NCBI GenBank assembly: GCA_003648395.1
Contig: QMPB01000005.1
Span: 1-27,032 of the forward strand
Reading direction: 5' to 3'
DNA: 27,032 nt
From: Bacteroidota bacterium
Lineage (GTDB): Bacteria; Bacteroidota; Bacteroidia; Bacteroidales; UBA1556
Positions 15,677 through 22,349 of the stretch are shown piece by piece. The number at the start of each line of letters is the position of its first letter. Position 1 is the stretch's first letter. The translations under genes were made by a program, and so were the position numbers. Under the pieces are notes generated by a model. It had not been told where the DNA came from and ran no database searches. It worked only from the letters and a program-made list of their open reading frames with translations.

Positions 15677-16417
15677 CTAAGGCCTTCTAAACTCAGCGCA
15701 TACAATAGAGGTAGCCACTGCTACATTAAGTGATTCCATCATTGATTCGGCGTATGATGGTATTTTTATTTTATGAGTAATAGCTTTTTGAACCTCCGCA
15801 GAAATACCATTTCCCTCATTACCAACAACAATAATTCCGCTCTTCGCTAAATTAGTTTCATACATATTATCTCCATCTAATAATGTACCATACACGTTAA
15901 CATCTACTGGCAAATTAGTAAGCCATTGTGCTAAATCAGTATATTCAATATTCACACGAGTAATTGCGCCCATTGTTGCTTGCACTACTTTAGGATTATA
16001 GGCATCAGCAGTTTCCTTAGAGCAAATGATTTTCTTAATACCAAACCAATCAGCAATTCTAATAATAGTTCCAAAATTTCCTGGGTCCTGAATAGTATCC
16101 AATGCCAAACATAAGTCATTATTTTCATAATTCAAGCTCACAGCTTCTGGATAAGCAACCACTGCTAATACCTGATTCGGTGTTTTCAGTAGACTGATTG
16201 TTTGTAATTCTTTTGCAGACACTTTAATAATATTTAATGATCTATTAATATGATTATCAGCCCATTCATCAACTCCATAAATAGCAATAATAGTATAATT
16301 ACTATTCATAAACTCATCAACAACCTTAGCTCCCTCAGCAATAAATTTCTCTTCTTTATTACGAAATTTACTTTTATGAAGAGCCTTTATACTTTTTATC
16401 TGACTTTTACTGAGCAT
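15677..16417 (-). CDS. SpoU/TrmH-family RNA 2'-O-ribose methyltransferase
   Basis: A 246-residue SPOUT-class enzyme that uses S-adenosylmethionine to methylate a ribose in rRNA or tRNA. An N-terminal substrate-binding domain (about 1-90, start SKSQIKSIKALHKSKFR, with the FIAEGAKVV strand) precedes the knotted catalytic domain. The three SpoU motifs are clear: NFGTIIRIADWFG (114-126), VVGNEGNGIS (197-206) and ESLNVAVATSIV (228-239). The substrate, for example the 23S sites of RlmB-type enzymes, cannot be decided from the sequence, so no symbol is given. Residues 220-227 are slightly longer than in the common IPMxGxxESLN form. The gene is followed after 10 bp by an exported protein. Confidence 0.9.
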   Translation of the reverse strand: MLSKSQIKSIKALHKSKFRNKEEKFIAEGAKVVDEFMNSNYTIIAIYGVDEWADNHINRSLNIIKVSAKELQTISLLKTPNQVLAVVAYPEAVSLNYENNDLCLALDTIQDPGNFGTIIRIADWFGIKKIICSKETADAYNPKVVQATMGAITRVNIEYTDLAQWLTNLPVDVNVYGTLLDGDNMYETNLAKSGIIVVGNEGNGISAEVQKAITHKIKIPSYAESMMESLNVAVATSIVCAEFRRP

Positions 16418-16475
16418 AATGTTCTATTTAATTGATTATATATTATAGCAATGCAAGTAATTGAATAATACTTAC

Positions 16476-16483
16476 CAAAACTA
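16476..16483 (-). promoter_or_regulatory. -7 element of the SpoU methyltransferase gene
   Basis: TAGTTTTG on the minus strand fits TAnnTTTG and would start transcription near 16469, about 50 nt before the start codon. It abuts the terminator of the ribosomal protein operon. There is no -33 match at normal spacing. Confidence 0.35.
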
Positions 16484-16484
16484 C

Positions 16485-16519
16485 AAAAAAAATCTCACTA
16501 TACTTAAATAGTGAGATTT
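16485..16519 (-). terminator. Intrinsic terminator of the rpsF-rpsR-rplI operon
   Basis: AAATCTCACTAT (16490-16501) pairs perfectly over 12 bp with ATAGTGAGATTT (16508-16519) around a 6-nt loop. On the minus strand it is followed by eight U residues (16492-16485), 24 nt after the rplI stop codon. Confidence 0.9.
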
Positions 16520-16542
16520 TAATATTTTGAAGAATAAAATTA

Positions 16543-16992
16543 TTATTCAGCGACTACTTCAATATTAAGTGTAGCTTTCACTTCACGGTGTAGATTCACC
16601 ATAGCAGTATACTCACCTACTTCTTTGATTTTATCGCTATCAACAACTATTTTCTTTCTGTCGATTTCTATATTACCTTGCTCCTTAAGTGCATCTGCTA
16701 CTTGCATTGCATTTACAGAACCAAATATTTTTCCGCTAGTACCAACTTTAGCACCAATAGTAAGCTTAACAGCTTCAATTGCAGTTGCTAATTCTTGAGC
16801 ATCTGTGCGAATTTTCTCTTCTTTATGCGCCTTTTGCTTCAATACTTCAGCAAGAATCTTAACATTCTGCTCAGTAGCTTGAATAGCAATTCCTCGTGGA
16901 ATTAGGTAATTACGAGCATATCCATCTTTTACATTAATGGTGTCGTTAATAAATCCTAATTTGGCGATATCTTGTTTTAATATAACTTTCAT
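16543..16992 (-). CDS. rplI: Large ribosomal subunit protein bL9
   Basis: A 149-residue protein of the 50S subunit that binds 23S rRNA near the base of the L1 stalk. The N-terminal domain shows the family signature: MKVILKQDIAKLG, then GYARNYLIPRG at about 24-34. A long helix (about 45-75, rich in Lys, Glu and Ala) leads to the C-terminal domain with GKIFGSV. The length is standard. It is the last gene of the rpsF-rpsR-rplI operon, 7 bp after rpsR, and is followed by a strong terminator. Confidence 0.98.
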   Translation of the reverse strand: MKVILKQDIAKLGFINDTINVKDGYARNYLIPRGIAIQATEQNVKILAEVLKQKAHKEEKIRTDAQELATAIEAVKLTIGAKVGTSGKIFGSVNAMQVADALKEQGNIEIDRKKIVVDSDKIKEVGEYTAMVNLHREVKATLNIEVVAE

Positions 16993-16999
16993 AATTTTT

Positions 17000-17266
17000 C
17001 TATTTTAAAAGATCACCTACGTAAGGCATTAATGCAATGTGACGAGCTCTTTTAACAGCTTGAGCCACTTTCTTTTGATATTTTAATGATGTTCCTGTTA
17101 AACGACGAGGAAGAATTTTTCCTTGCTCATTAACAAAACGCATAAGGAAATCTGCATCCTTATAATCAATGAATTTAATACCTAGTTTTTTGAAACGACA
17201 GTATTTTTTCTTCTTTGTATCTACTGCTATTGGAGTAAGATATCTAATTTCTGAACTTGTTGCCAT
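17000..17266 (-). CDS. rpsR: Small ribosomal subunit protein bS18
   Basis: An 88-residue protein of the 30S platform that pairs with bS6. The family core is clear: [16 protein letters not shown], then [39 protein letters not shown], given here only as landmark segments (KILPRRLTG, about 50-58; [12 protein letters not shown], about 71-82). The N-terminal basic tail is normal. It lies between rpsF (21 bp upstream) and rplI (7 bp downstream). Confidence 0.98.
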   Translation of the reverse strand: MATSSEIRYLTPIAVDTKKKKYCRFKKLGIKFIDYKDADFLMRFVNEQGKILPRRLTGTSLKYQKKVAQAVKRARHIALMPYVGDLLK

Positions 17267-17287
17267 GTTTAATTACAATTTAAAGGA

Positions 17288-17641
17288 TTAGTTTTTAGCT
17301 TTCGCAGCATCTTTCTTCTTCTTAATACGACGAGTAGCATATGCCTCTGCGTGCTTGTCTAATTTAACTGTAAGGAAACGTAAGATTTTTTCGTCACGCT
17401 TAAATGCAACTTCATAATCTTGGATTTCTTTTCCTTCTGTTTGAAATTCTACTAGATTATAAAATCCTGTAGATTTCTTGCGAATATTATAGGCTAACTT
17501 TCTCAAACCCCAATTCTCTTCATTCATAATTTTACCACCAGCTTTAGTGATTAAATCATGATACTTCTTTACCGCTTCCTTTACCTGATCTTCAGATAAA
17601 ACGGGAGTCAAAATGAAAACGGTTTCATAACGATTTAACAT
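17288..17641 (-). CDS. rpsF: Small ribosomal subunit protein bS6
   Basis: A 117-residue 30S protein that forms a heterodimer with bS18. The start [13 protein letters not shown], the [14 protein letters not shown] segment (about 43-56) with the following GFYNLVEF strand, and the basic C-terminal tail [13 protein letters not shown] match the family. It is the first gene of the operon. No single-strand-binding protein or primosome gene is inserted between rpsF and rpsR, unlike in some other phyla. The leader upstream contains hairpins that might serve autoregulation by the bS6-bS18 complex, as known in other bacteria. Confidence 0.98.
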   Translation of the reverse strand: MLNRYETVFILTPVLSEDQVKEAVKKYHDLITKAGGKIMNEENWGLRKLAYNIRKKSTGFYNLVEFQTEGKEIQDYEVAFKRDEKILRFLTVKLDKHAEAYATRRIKKKKDAAKAKN

Positions 17642-17685
17642 AATTCTCGTTGTTTAAAAATTTATTAATAAAAAATATTGATTCA

Positions 17686-17735
17686 TAGTTTATTACACAT
17701 AAGTATATTCACTACAAACTACCGATTATTTTCGG
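17686..17735 (-). promoter_or_regulatory. Folded leader of the rpsF operon
   Basis: On the minus strand, CCGA-AAATAA-TCGG (17735-17722) forms a small hairpin at the predicted 5' end of the transcript. Immediately after it, TAGTTT (17721-17716) can pair with AAACTA (17691-17686) around 24 nt. A bS6-bS18-binding leader is known upstream of rpsF in other bacteria and carries a conserved CCG, but I cannot confirm that this is the same fold. Confidence 0.35.
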
Positions 17736-17739
17736 ACTG

Positions 17740-17747
17740 CAAAAATA
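17740..17747 (-). promoter_or_regulatory. -7 element of the rpsF operon (TATTTTTG)
   Basis: TATTTTTG on the minus strand fits TAnnTTTG and is followed by GC-richer CAGTCCG, as is common at strong Bacteroidota starts. The start of transcription should fall near 17733, about 92 nt before rpsF. No -33 TTG at normal spacing was seen. Confidence 0.55.
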
Positions 17748-17784
17748 ACTAAAATATTAATAGCTATTACACTTTCTGTAAAAT

Positions 17785-17829
17785 AAAAATACCACTGAGT
17801 ATCTCGCAGTTATGCTAAATATTCAGTGG
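17785..17829 (-). terminator. Intrinsic terminator of the phosphate transporter gene
   Basis: On the minus strand, CCACTGAATAT (17829-17819) pairs with ATACTCAGTGG (17802-17792) with one mismatch, and is followed by the U-rich TATTTTTATTTT. It begins 21 nt after the stop codon of the transporter. Confidence 0.7.
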
Positions 17830-17849
17830 CTTATGTATGTAGTTATTTA

Positions 17850-20120
17850 TTACTTTTTTGTAATAAAATCGCGTTGAGATTTCAGCAAGTTCACCATTTG
17901 TAATAGAATATTATGATATTCGTGTACAATAGTAAAATATAGTAGTGACGCTTTAGTTGAAGCATTACCTTTTTTGATACGCTTAACCTGACGTTTGCGT
18001 ATATCCTTAATAAAGTCAACACTCTGCTGTTGCTCTGCAATAATATGGTCCAATTCCTCAAAGTTATTATTACTAATAGCATGCGTTACTCTATCTATTA
18101 ACAACCTCATTTTAGAGTTAAGTTCATTTAAATCATTCTTTTGTTCATCAGTCATTTTCTTATGATTATTAAGAACATGCTCATAAGCTGGCTGAGAGAT
18201 AAACTCTAACGAGTGAGCCATTTCGCGTAAGTAATCCAATACCTGAACATAATATAAACCTGAATCTTCCGTCTCCATCCTTAACTTACTAATTGTGCTA
18301 TGCATACCTTTCTTGAGTGCCTTAGCATCTTTATTAATAACCATAATACTTTCATTAGCACTTTTCAAGCTCCGTCTATCTTCATTATTTAATGCAGCAA
18401 GCACATTAGACATTTCTGACTTCATTTTTGCAAGGCTATCAACTACAGATTCGTTCATAGAAATCACTACGCCTACTTCTTCAATACTTGCTCTTTTATT
18501 ATCAACACTATCGCCTGCTGCCAAATTTTTATTTTGCAATATTTGTGTCTTATAAAGAATAAATATCGCTACAGCAACCATAAGAGCAACACCAAATATT
18601 CCTAGGTAATGAAGAATAGCTGCTACAACAAAAGCCGCAGTAAATGCAATAAGTGCAGTAAAGAACCAACCTAAGATAACGCTTAAAACTCCTGTTATAC
18701 GGAATACTGCAGACTCACGCCCCCAAGCTTTATCAGCCAAGGAAGTACCCATTGCCACCATAAATGTTACATAGGTAGTAGAAAGAGGTAATTTTTGTGA
18801 TGTTGCCATGGAAATAATTATACTCGCCATAACAAGATTTACCGAAGCCCTAACCATATCAAATGCAGGTGCATCAGCCCCCATTGCGTCATATTTCTCT
18901 CGAGATTTTGTTTGGTCAAACTGACGACTAAAAGCATCTTTAACTATTGTAGGAACAAATTTAGACATTGTTTCACTACCAGAAATTGAAGCTCTAACCA
19001 TGGATCGTGCTATTGGCGAAGCGCCAAACTTTTCGTTTCCTTCATCTTGGCGCGATAAGTCCAAAGATGTTTTTATTACGTTACGTGCTTTTTTAGACGT
19101 CCATAAAGTAACTACCATAATAAGCCCTGCCATTATTAAGAATGATGCTGGCGCAACACTTTTACCTGTTAACGATTCCATTAATAAATTACCTGGATCC
19201 ATTCCTGGATGAGCTATAAAATCGGTATAAGCGGCATATCCTGCCAATGGAACTCCAATAAAGTTTACAAGGTCGTTGCCTGCAAATGCCATTGCCAAAG
19301 CAAAAGTACCAACAAGCACCGTAAGCTTAAGAATATCTATCCTAAATATAATGTATAAAACCTGCAATAAGATTGTCCATCCTATAAAACTAAATCCAAT
19401 AATTGGGAATGCCATATCTTGAACCCATTGCTTAAGAATAACCGGCTCTGCACCAGACTCTAACCCCAAGGTCATTGGATAATCAGCAAAAGTAGACCCC
19501 TTTAATCCTTTAATTACTATAAAGTAAGTAATCGCTGTAATAGCAATACCACCCCAAATTGCACTTAAGTATTTAATTCTCTTTTCGTAATTAAAGCTAA
19601 ATGCCAAACGAGAAACATACATTGCAGCTGCTCCCAAAACAAATGAGACTATTACCGAAAGCAGAATCCCACTAATAATCTTAAGTGCAGTAGCGGAATT
19701 TATATAAGTAGCCATCTCACCTCCATTAGCAAGAATTTTAAACATTGCTATTGAAACAGAAGCTCCTAATAATTCAAACACAATTGAAACTGTTGTTGAC
19801 GTAGGCATACCCAATGTATTAAAGGTATCTAACAGAATAATATCTGTTATCATTACTGCCAAGAAAATCAGCATTATTTCTGAGAAAAAGAAATGTTGAG
19901 GATTCATTATTCCTTTACGAGCAACTTCCATCATACCACTCGAAAATGTTGCTCCAATTACAATTCCCAATGCAGCAACAATCATTATTGTTTTAAATGC
20001 GGCTACCTTTGATCCAATTGCTGAATTCAAAAAGTTTACTGCGTCATTGCTAACTCCTATTATTAAGTCAGCGATAGCAAGTGCAAAAAGCACTACAACC
20101 ATTATTAGATAAATATCCAT
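17850..20120 (-). CDS. PiT-family inorganic phosphate transporter with PhoU-like C-terminal domain
   Basis: A 756-residue inner-membrane permease for inorganic phosphate, symported with H+ or Na+. The duplicated PiT signature is present: GVSNDAVNFLNSAIGS at 22-37 and AFAGNDLVNFIGVPLAG near 275-292. About ten or more membrane helices fill residues 1-340 and 410-535. The remaining C-terminal region (about 560-750) is soluble, helical and PhoU-like, with regularly spaced hydrophobic and acidic residues, and could bind the permease from the cytoplasm and adjust its activity. Such fusions are known in this phylum, so the length is normal. It is transcribed alone, between a promoter with a Pho-box-like repeat array and its own terminator. 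Phosphate-dependent control is therefore a reasonable inference. Confidence 0.93.
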   Translation of the reverse strand: MDIYLIMVVVLFALAIADLIIGVSNDAVNFLNSAIGSKVAAFKTIMIVAALGIVIGATFSSGMMEVARKGIMNPQHFFFSEIMLIFLAVMITDIILLDTFNTLGMPTSTTVSIVFELLGASVSIAMFKILANGGEMATYINSATALKIISGILLSVIVSFVLGAAAMYVSRLAFSFNYEKRIKYLSAIWGGIAITAITYFIVIKGLKGSTFADYPMTLGLESGAEPVILKQWVQDMAFPIIGFSFIGWTILLQVLYIIFRIDILKLTVLVGTFALAMAFAGNDLVNFIGVPLAGYAAYTDFIAHPGMDPGNLLMESLTGKSVAPASFLIMAGLIMVVTLWTSKKARNVIKTSLDLSRQDEGNEKFGASPIARSMVRASISGSETMSKFVPTIVKDAFSRQFDQTKSREKYDAMGADAPAFDMVRASVNLVMASIIISMATSQKLPLSTTYVTFMVAMGTSLADKAWGRESAVFRITGVLSVILGWFFTALIAFTAAFVVAAILHYLGIFGVALMVAVAIFILYKTQILQNKNLAAGDSVDNKRASIEEVGVVISMNESVVDSLAKMKSEMSNVLAALNNEDRRSLKSANESIMVINKDAKALKKGMHSTISKLRMETEDSGLYYVQVLDYLREMAHSLEFISQPAYEHVLNNHKKMTDEQKNDLNELNSKMRLLIDRVTHAISNNNFEELDHIIAEQQQSVDFIKDIRKRQVKRIKKGNASTKASLLYFTIVHEYHNILLQMVNLLKSQRDFITKK

Positions 20121-20160
20121 CGATAATTTATATTTAGTTTTTATTCAATTATTAATACCA

Positions 20161-20168
20161 CAAAAGTA
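20161..20168 (-). promoter_or_regulatory. -7 element of the phosphate transporter gene (TACTTTTG)
   Basis: TACTTTTG on the minus strand fits TAnnTTTG, 40 bp upstream of the start codon. There is no TTG at -33; instead the TAACATT-type repeat array begins 21 bp upstream, which is how activator-dependent promoters are often built. Confidence 0.5.
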
Positions 20169-20182
20169 TTCTTAGAATAAGG

Positions 20183-20225
20183 GCGTAATGTTACCACAAT
20201 GTTAAATATAGGTTATGGAAAGTTA
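20183..20225 (-). promoter_or_regulatory. Pho-box-like array of four phased TAAC repeats
   Basis: On the minus strand, TAAC cores begin at 20225, 20215, 20204 and 20193, that is with steps of 10, 11 and 11 bp. The two cores nearest the promoter are extended to identical heptamers, TAACATT, separated by GTGG. PhoB/PhoP-type response regulators bind direct repeats with an 11-bp step, and the array sits where the -33 element should be. Binding by a PhoB-like regulator is inferred, not shown. Confidence 0.45.
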
Positions 20226-20265
20226 TTTTTTTGAAGAAAAAGAGAACCTACTAAGATATAGCGTC

Positions 20266-20345
20266 CTTATATAAACAACTGTATATCTGCACATAACTAC
20301 TGCACATTCTTAATCACTAGAATAAACAATAGAATATTATATAAG
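20266..20345. repeat. Inverted repeat enclosing a direct 8-bp repeat
   Basis: CTTATATAA (20266-20274) is the exact inverse of TTATATAAG (20337-20345). Between them lie two copies of CTGCACAT (20287-20294 and 20300-20307), 13 bp apart. The region lies between the stop codon of the T9SS gene and the Pho-box-like array. It may be an operator or chance; no terminator was seen for the T9SS gene. Confidence 0.4.
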
Positions 20346-20352
20346 TATTTCG

Positions 20353-22245
20353 TTAATTAACAACGCTTATTTTATGAGTTTTAATAATTTTTTCTTCACT
20401 TTTTATTATAACAAAATACAAGCCATTAGAAAGCTGTGTTGTAAGAAAACTTATTCTATTCCTACCTCTTTTAGCTTCTTGATGATATATTTCGTCAAGA
20501 AATTTACCATTAATATCTACAATCTGAACTATTATCACTTCACTTTCTTCAAGCTTAAATTCAATTATAACAGGCTCGCTAGAAGCAGGATTTGGATAAA
20601 CTTTTGTTTCAATATTCTCACCATCAGCAAGATCAACTTCATCAACTAGCTGTGTATTTAGCGAAGCAATCCATGTACCATATACTCTCAAAGAGTTACG
20701 CTTTTTTCCATAAGTTGCAGAAGTCCATACTTGCCCGGGTTTATTATACATAGGCTGACTAGCAGAGTAGTCTCCCCAACGCTGCAGAGTTCCATTTAAC
20801 ACTTTTATTCCACATTCTCCTTCCTTAAGTATTGTTGGAAGGCTGTAGGCATCGTCACTTCCTTTAAAAATAAAGGCAGCCATGCCAGGGAAAGTTTTAT
20901 ATGAAGTATAATTATATGTAATTATTGACTGTTGACTTTCTGCTGTTGTTCCACAAAAAGAAATATTAGGATATCCATATTCTAATACAGAATCCGAAAA
21001 AACATTTAAATGTATTGATCTTTTATTTTCAGCAAGGTTCAAAACACCATGATAAAATGATGCATGACCTGTATTTACATCAACAGAGTTTCCTACAAAT
21101 TGAATTTTATTATCGTAAAAGAAAGCCCCTAAAACACGTGAGTCATTTGTTGCCAACGAATCAGTAAGTATTGGTTGTAATGCATTAGGAGGCATTCCAT
21201 ATTTTTCGTCAGCAATAATTACATCAATATCTAAATTCACATCACCATCTTCAAGGTATTTTTCAATTTTCATCACAAAGAAACTATCATTTGCAATATC
21301 GAAATTTCGCTCAGAAAGAAAATACATTTCTGGCCCATAAAACTTATTACCTCCTCTAACAGGATGAATATTTCTACACGGTATATCTTGATAATTAATA
21401 TCAGAAAATATTGCCATATTCAACTCTTCACCATCAAAACCTTTTTGTTTGTCCATTTGCCAAATAAGACTTTGCTTAAAAGACGTTTGCCATGAACCAT
21501 TTCCAGTTTTAATTAGGTTACCTGTAATAAACAGTTCTTTGTCAGTCAACGCTATTGCAGGATAATCAGTCCATGAATCATCATCAAACGGATTTCCTTC
21601 CACAGCATATAAATTCCAATCGTCCAAAGGGTTATTAGTAGTAGAAAACGCAACAATAATATGAGAAGATCCCGAAGTACCAGAACCAGCTAGATAAACT
21701 AAAATAAACCTATCATTCTGATAATCATAAATAGCTTTTGGATCGTATTGATGATTACTAATACCATCAAGTGATCTGGAGAATTGTTTCAAGGTCATTT
21801 TTTTCAACAAACTATCCTTCTTAGTATCATAAAAAATAATATTAGTATTGACTGCAGAAACCACAATTCCGTCATTAGAAATTGCCATTGTATTATCATT
21901 AGGAGCACTATAGTTATACGGGTTACCAGAGAATGCATAATCAACAATAATAGTATCTACAAACTCTTTATGCAAACCATTTCCTTTGTACTCCTCTACT
22001 CTTTTTATAGAACACAATTTATTTACTTTTCTTTTTTGCGATGCAAAATACTTCTTATACAAAGTATTATACTCTTTTACCTCTAAATTTTGTATTTGAA
22101 AATACCAATCACTATCGATTCTTGAAGGTTGCGAAATCCCACTAGGATTAACTGTGCTATAATCAACTCGGTGCTGTGATAAAGCATTAATACTAAAACT
22201 TATAGTAATAATAACAATAAATAAAAAATGGAAATTATATCTCAC
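20353..22245 (-). CDS. T9SS-exported surface protein of unknown function (GTG start proposed)
   Basis: With the GTG start chosen here the protein has 630 residues: a signal peptide (1-23, ending ALS before Gln24), a large strand-rich body, and an 84-residue C-terminal type A T9SS sorting domain with the VYPNPAS and NGLYFVII motifs. It should cross the outer membrane by T9SS and end on the surface or outside. The body holds SAPNDNTMAIS, an YDYQNDRFILVYLAG segment and RWGDYSAS, which recur in uncharacterised propeller-like proteins; no enzyme motif is visible. An open frame extends to an ATG at 22341. However, a consensus -7 element (TATCTTTG, 22289-22282) lies inside that extension, and the added 32 residues would bury the signal peptide, so GTG at 22245 is preferred. 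Confidence 0.75.
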   Translation of the reverse strand: MRYNFHFLFIVIITISFSINALSQHRVDYSTVNPSGISQPSRIDSDWYFQIQNLEVKEYNTLYKKYFASQKRKVNKLCSIKRVEEYKGNGLHKEFVDTIIVDYAFSGNPYNYSAPNDNTMAISNDGIVVSAVNTNIIFYDTKKDSLLKKMTLKQFSRSLDGISNHQYDPKAIYDYQNDRFILVYLAGSGTSGSSHIIVAFSTTNNPLDDWNLYAVEGNPFDDDSWTDYPAIALTDKELFITGNLIKTGNGSWQTSFKQSLIWQMDKQKGFDGEELNMAIFSDINYQDIPCRNIHPVRGGNKFYGPEMYFLSERNFDIANDSFFVMKIEKYLEDGDVNLDIDVIIADEKYGMPPNALQPILTDSLATNDSRVLGAFFYDNKIQFVGNSVDVNTGHASFYHGVLNLAENKRSIHLNVFSDSVLEYGYPNISFCGTTAESQQSIITYNYTSYKTFPGMAAFIFKGSDDAYSLPTILKEGECGIKVLNGTLQRWGDYSASQPMYNKPGQVWTSATYGKKRNSLRVYGTWIASLNTQLVDEVDLADGENIETKVYPNPASSEPVIIEFKLEESEVIIVQIVDINGKFLDEIYHQEAKRGRNRISFLTTQLSNGLYFVIIKSEEKIIKTHKISVVN

Positions 22246-22281
22246 TTTGAAAAGGGCTTTGTAATATACTTTAGAAAAACT

Positions 22282-22289
22282 CAAAGATA
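22282..22289 (-). promoter_or_regulatory. -7 element of the minus-strand T9SS gene (TATCTTTG)
   Basis: TATCTTTG on the minus strand fits TAnnTTTG exactly. Transcription should begin near 22275, giving a 30-nt leader before the GTG at 22245 and excluding the upstream ATG. No -33 TTG at normal spacing was found. Confidence 0.5.
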
Positions 22290-22314
22290 TATATTTATAG
22301 ACAAATAAAAACAT

Positions 22315-22322
22315 TATTTTCG
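22315..22322 (+). promoter_or_regulatory. -7 element of the Asp-box T9SS gene (TATTTTCG)
   Basis: TATTTTCG, a TAnnTTCG variant, lies 27 bp before the start codon. It is 25 bp from the divergent -7 element, so the two T9SS genes share one compact control region. Confidence 0.4.
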
Positions 22323-22349
22323 CATACTTAATAAAACACACATATTATT

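Noticed and set aside
18295..19212. Plus-strand open frames opposite the phosphate transporter (18295-18555, 19000-19212)
   Set aside because: They are mirror frames of transmembrane coding sequence and show no signals of their own.
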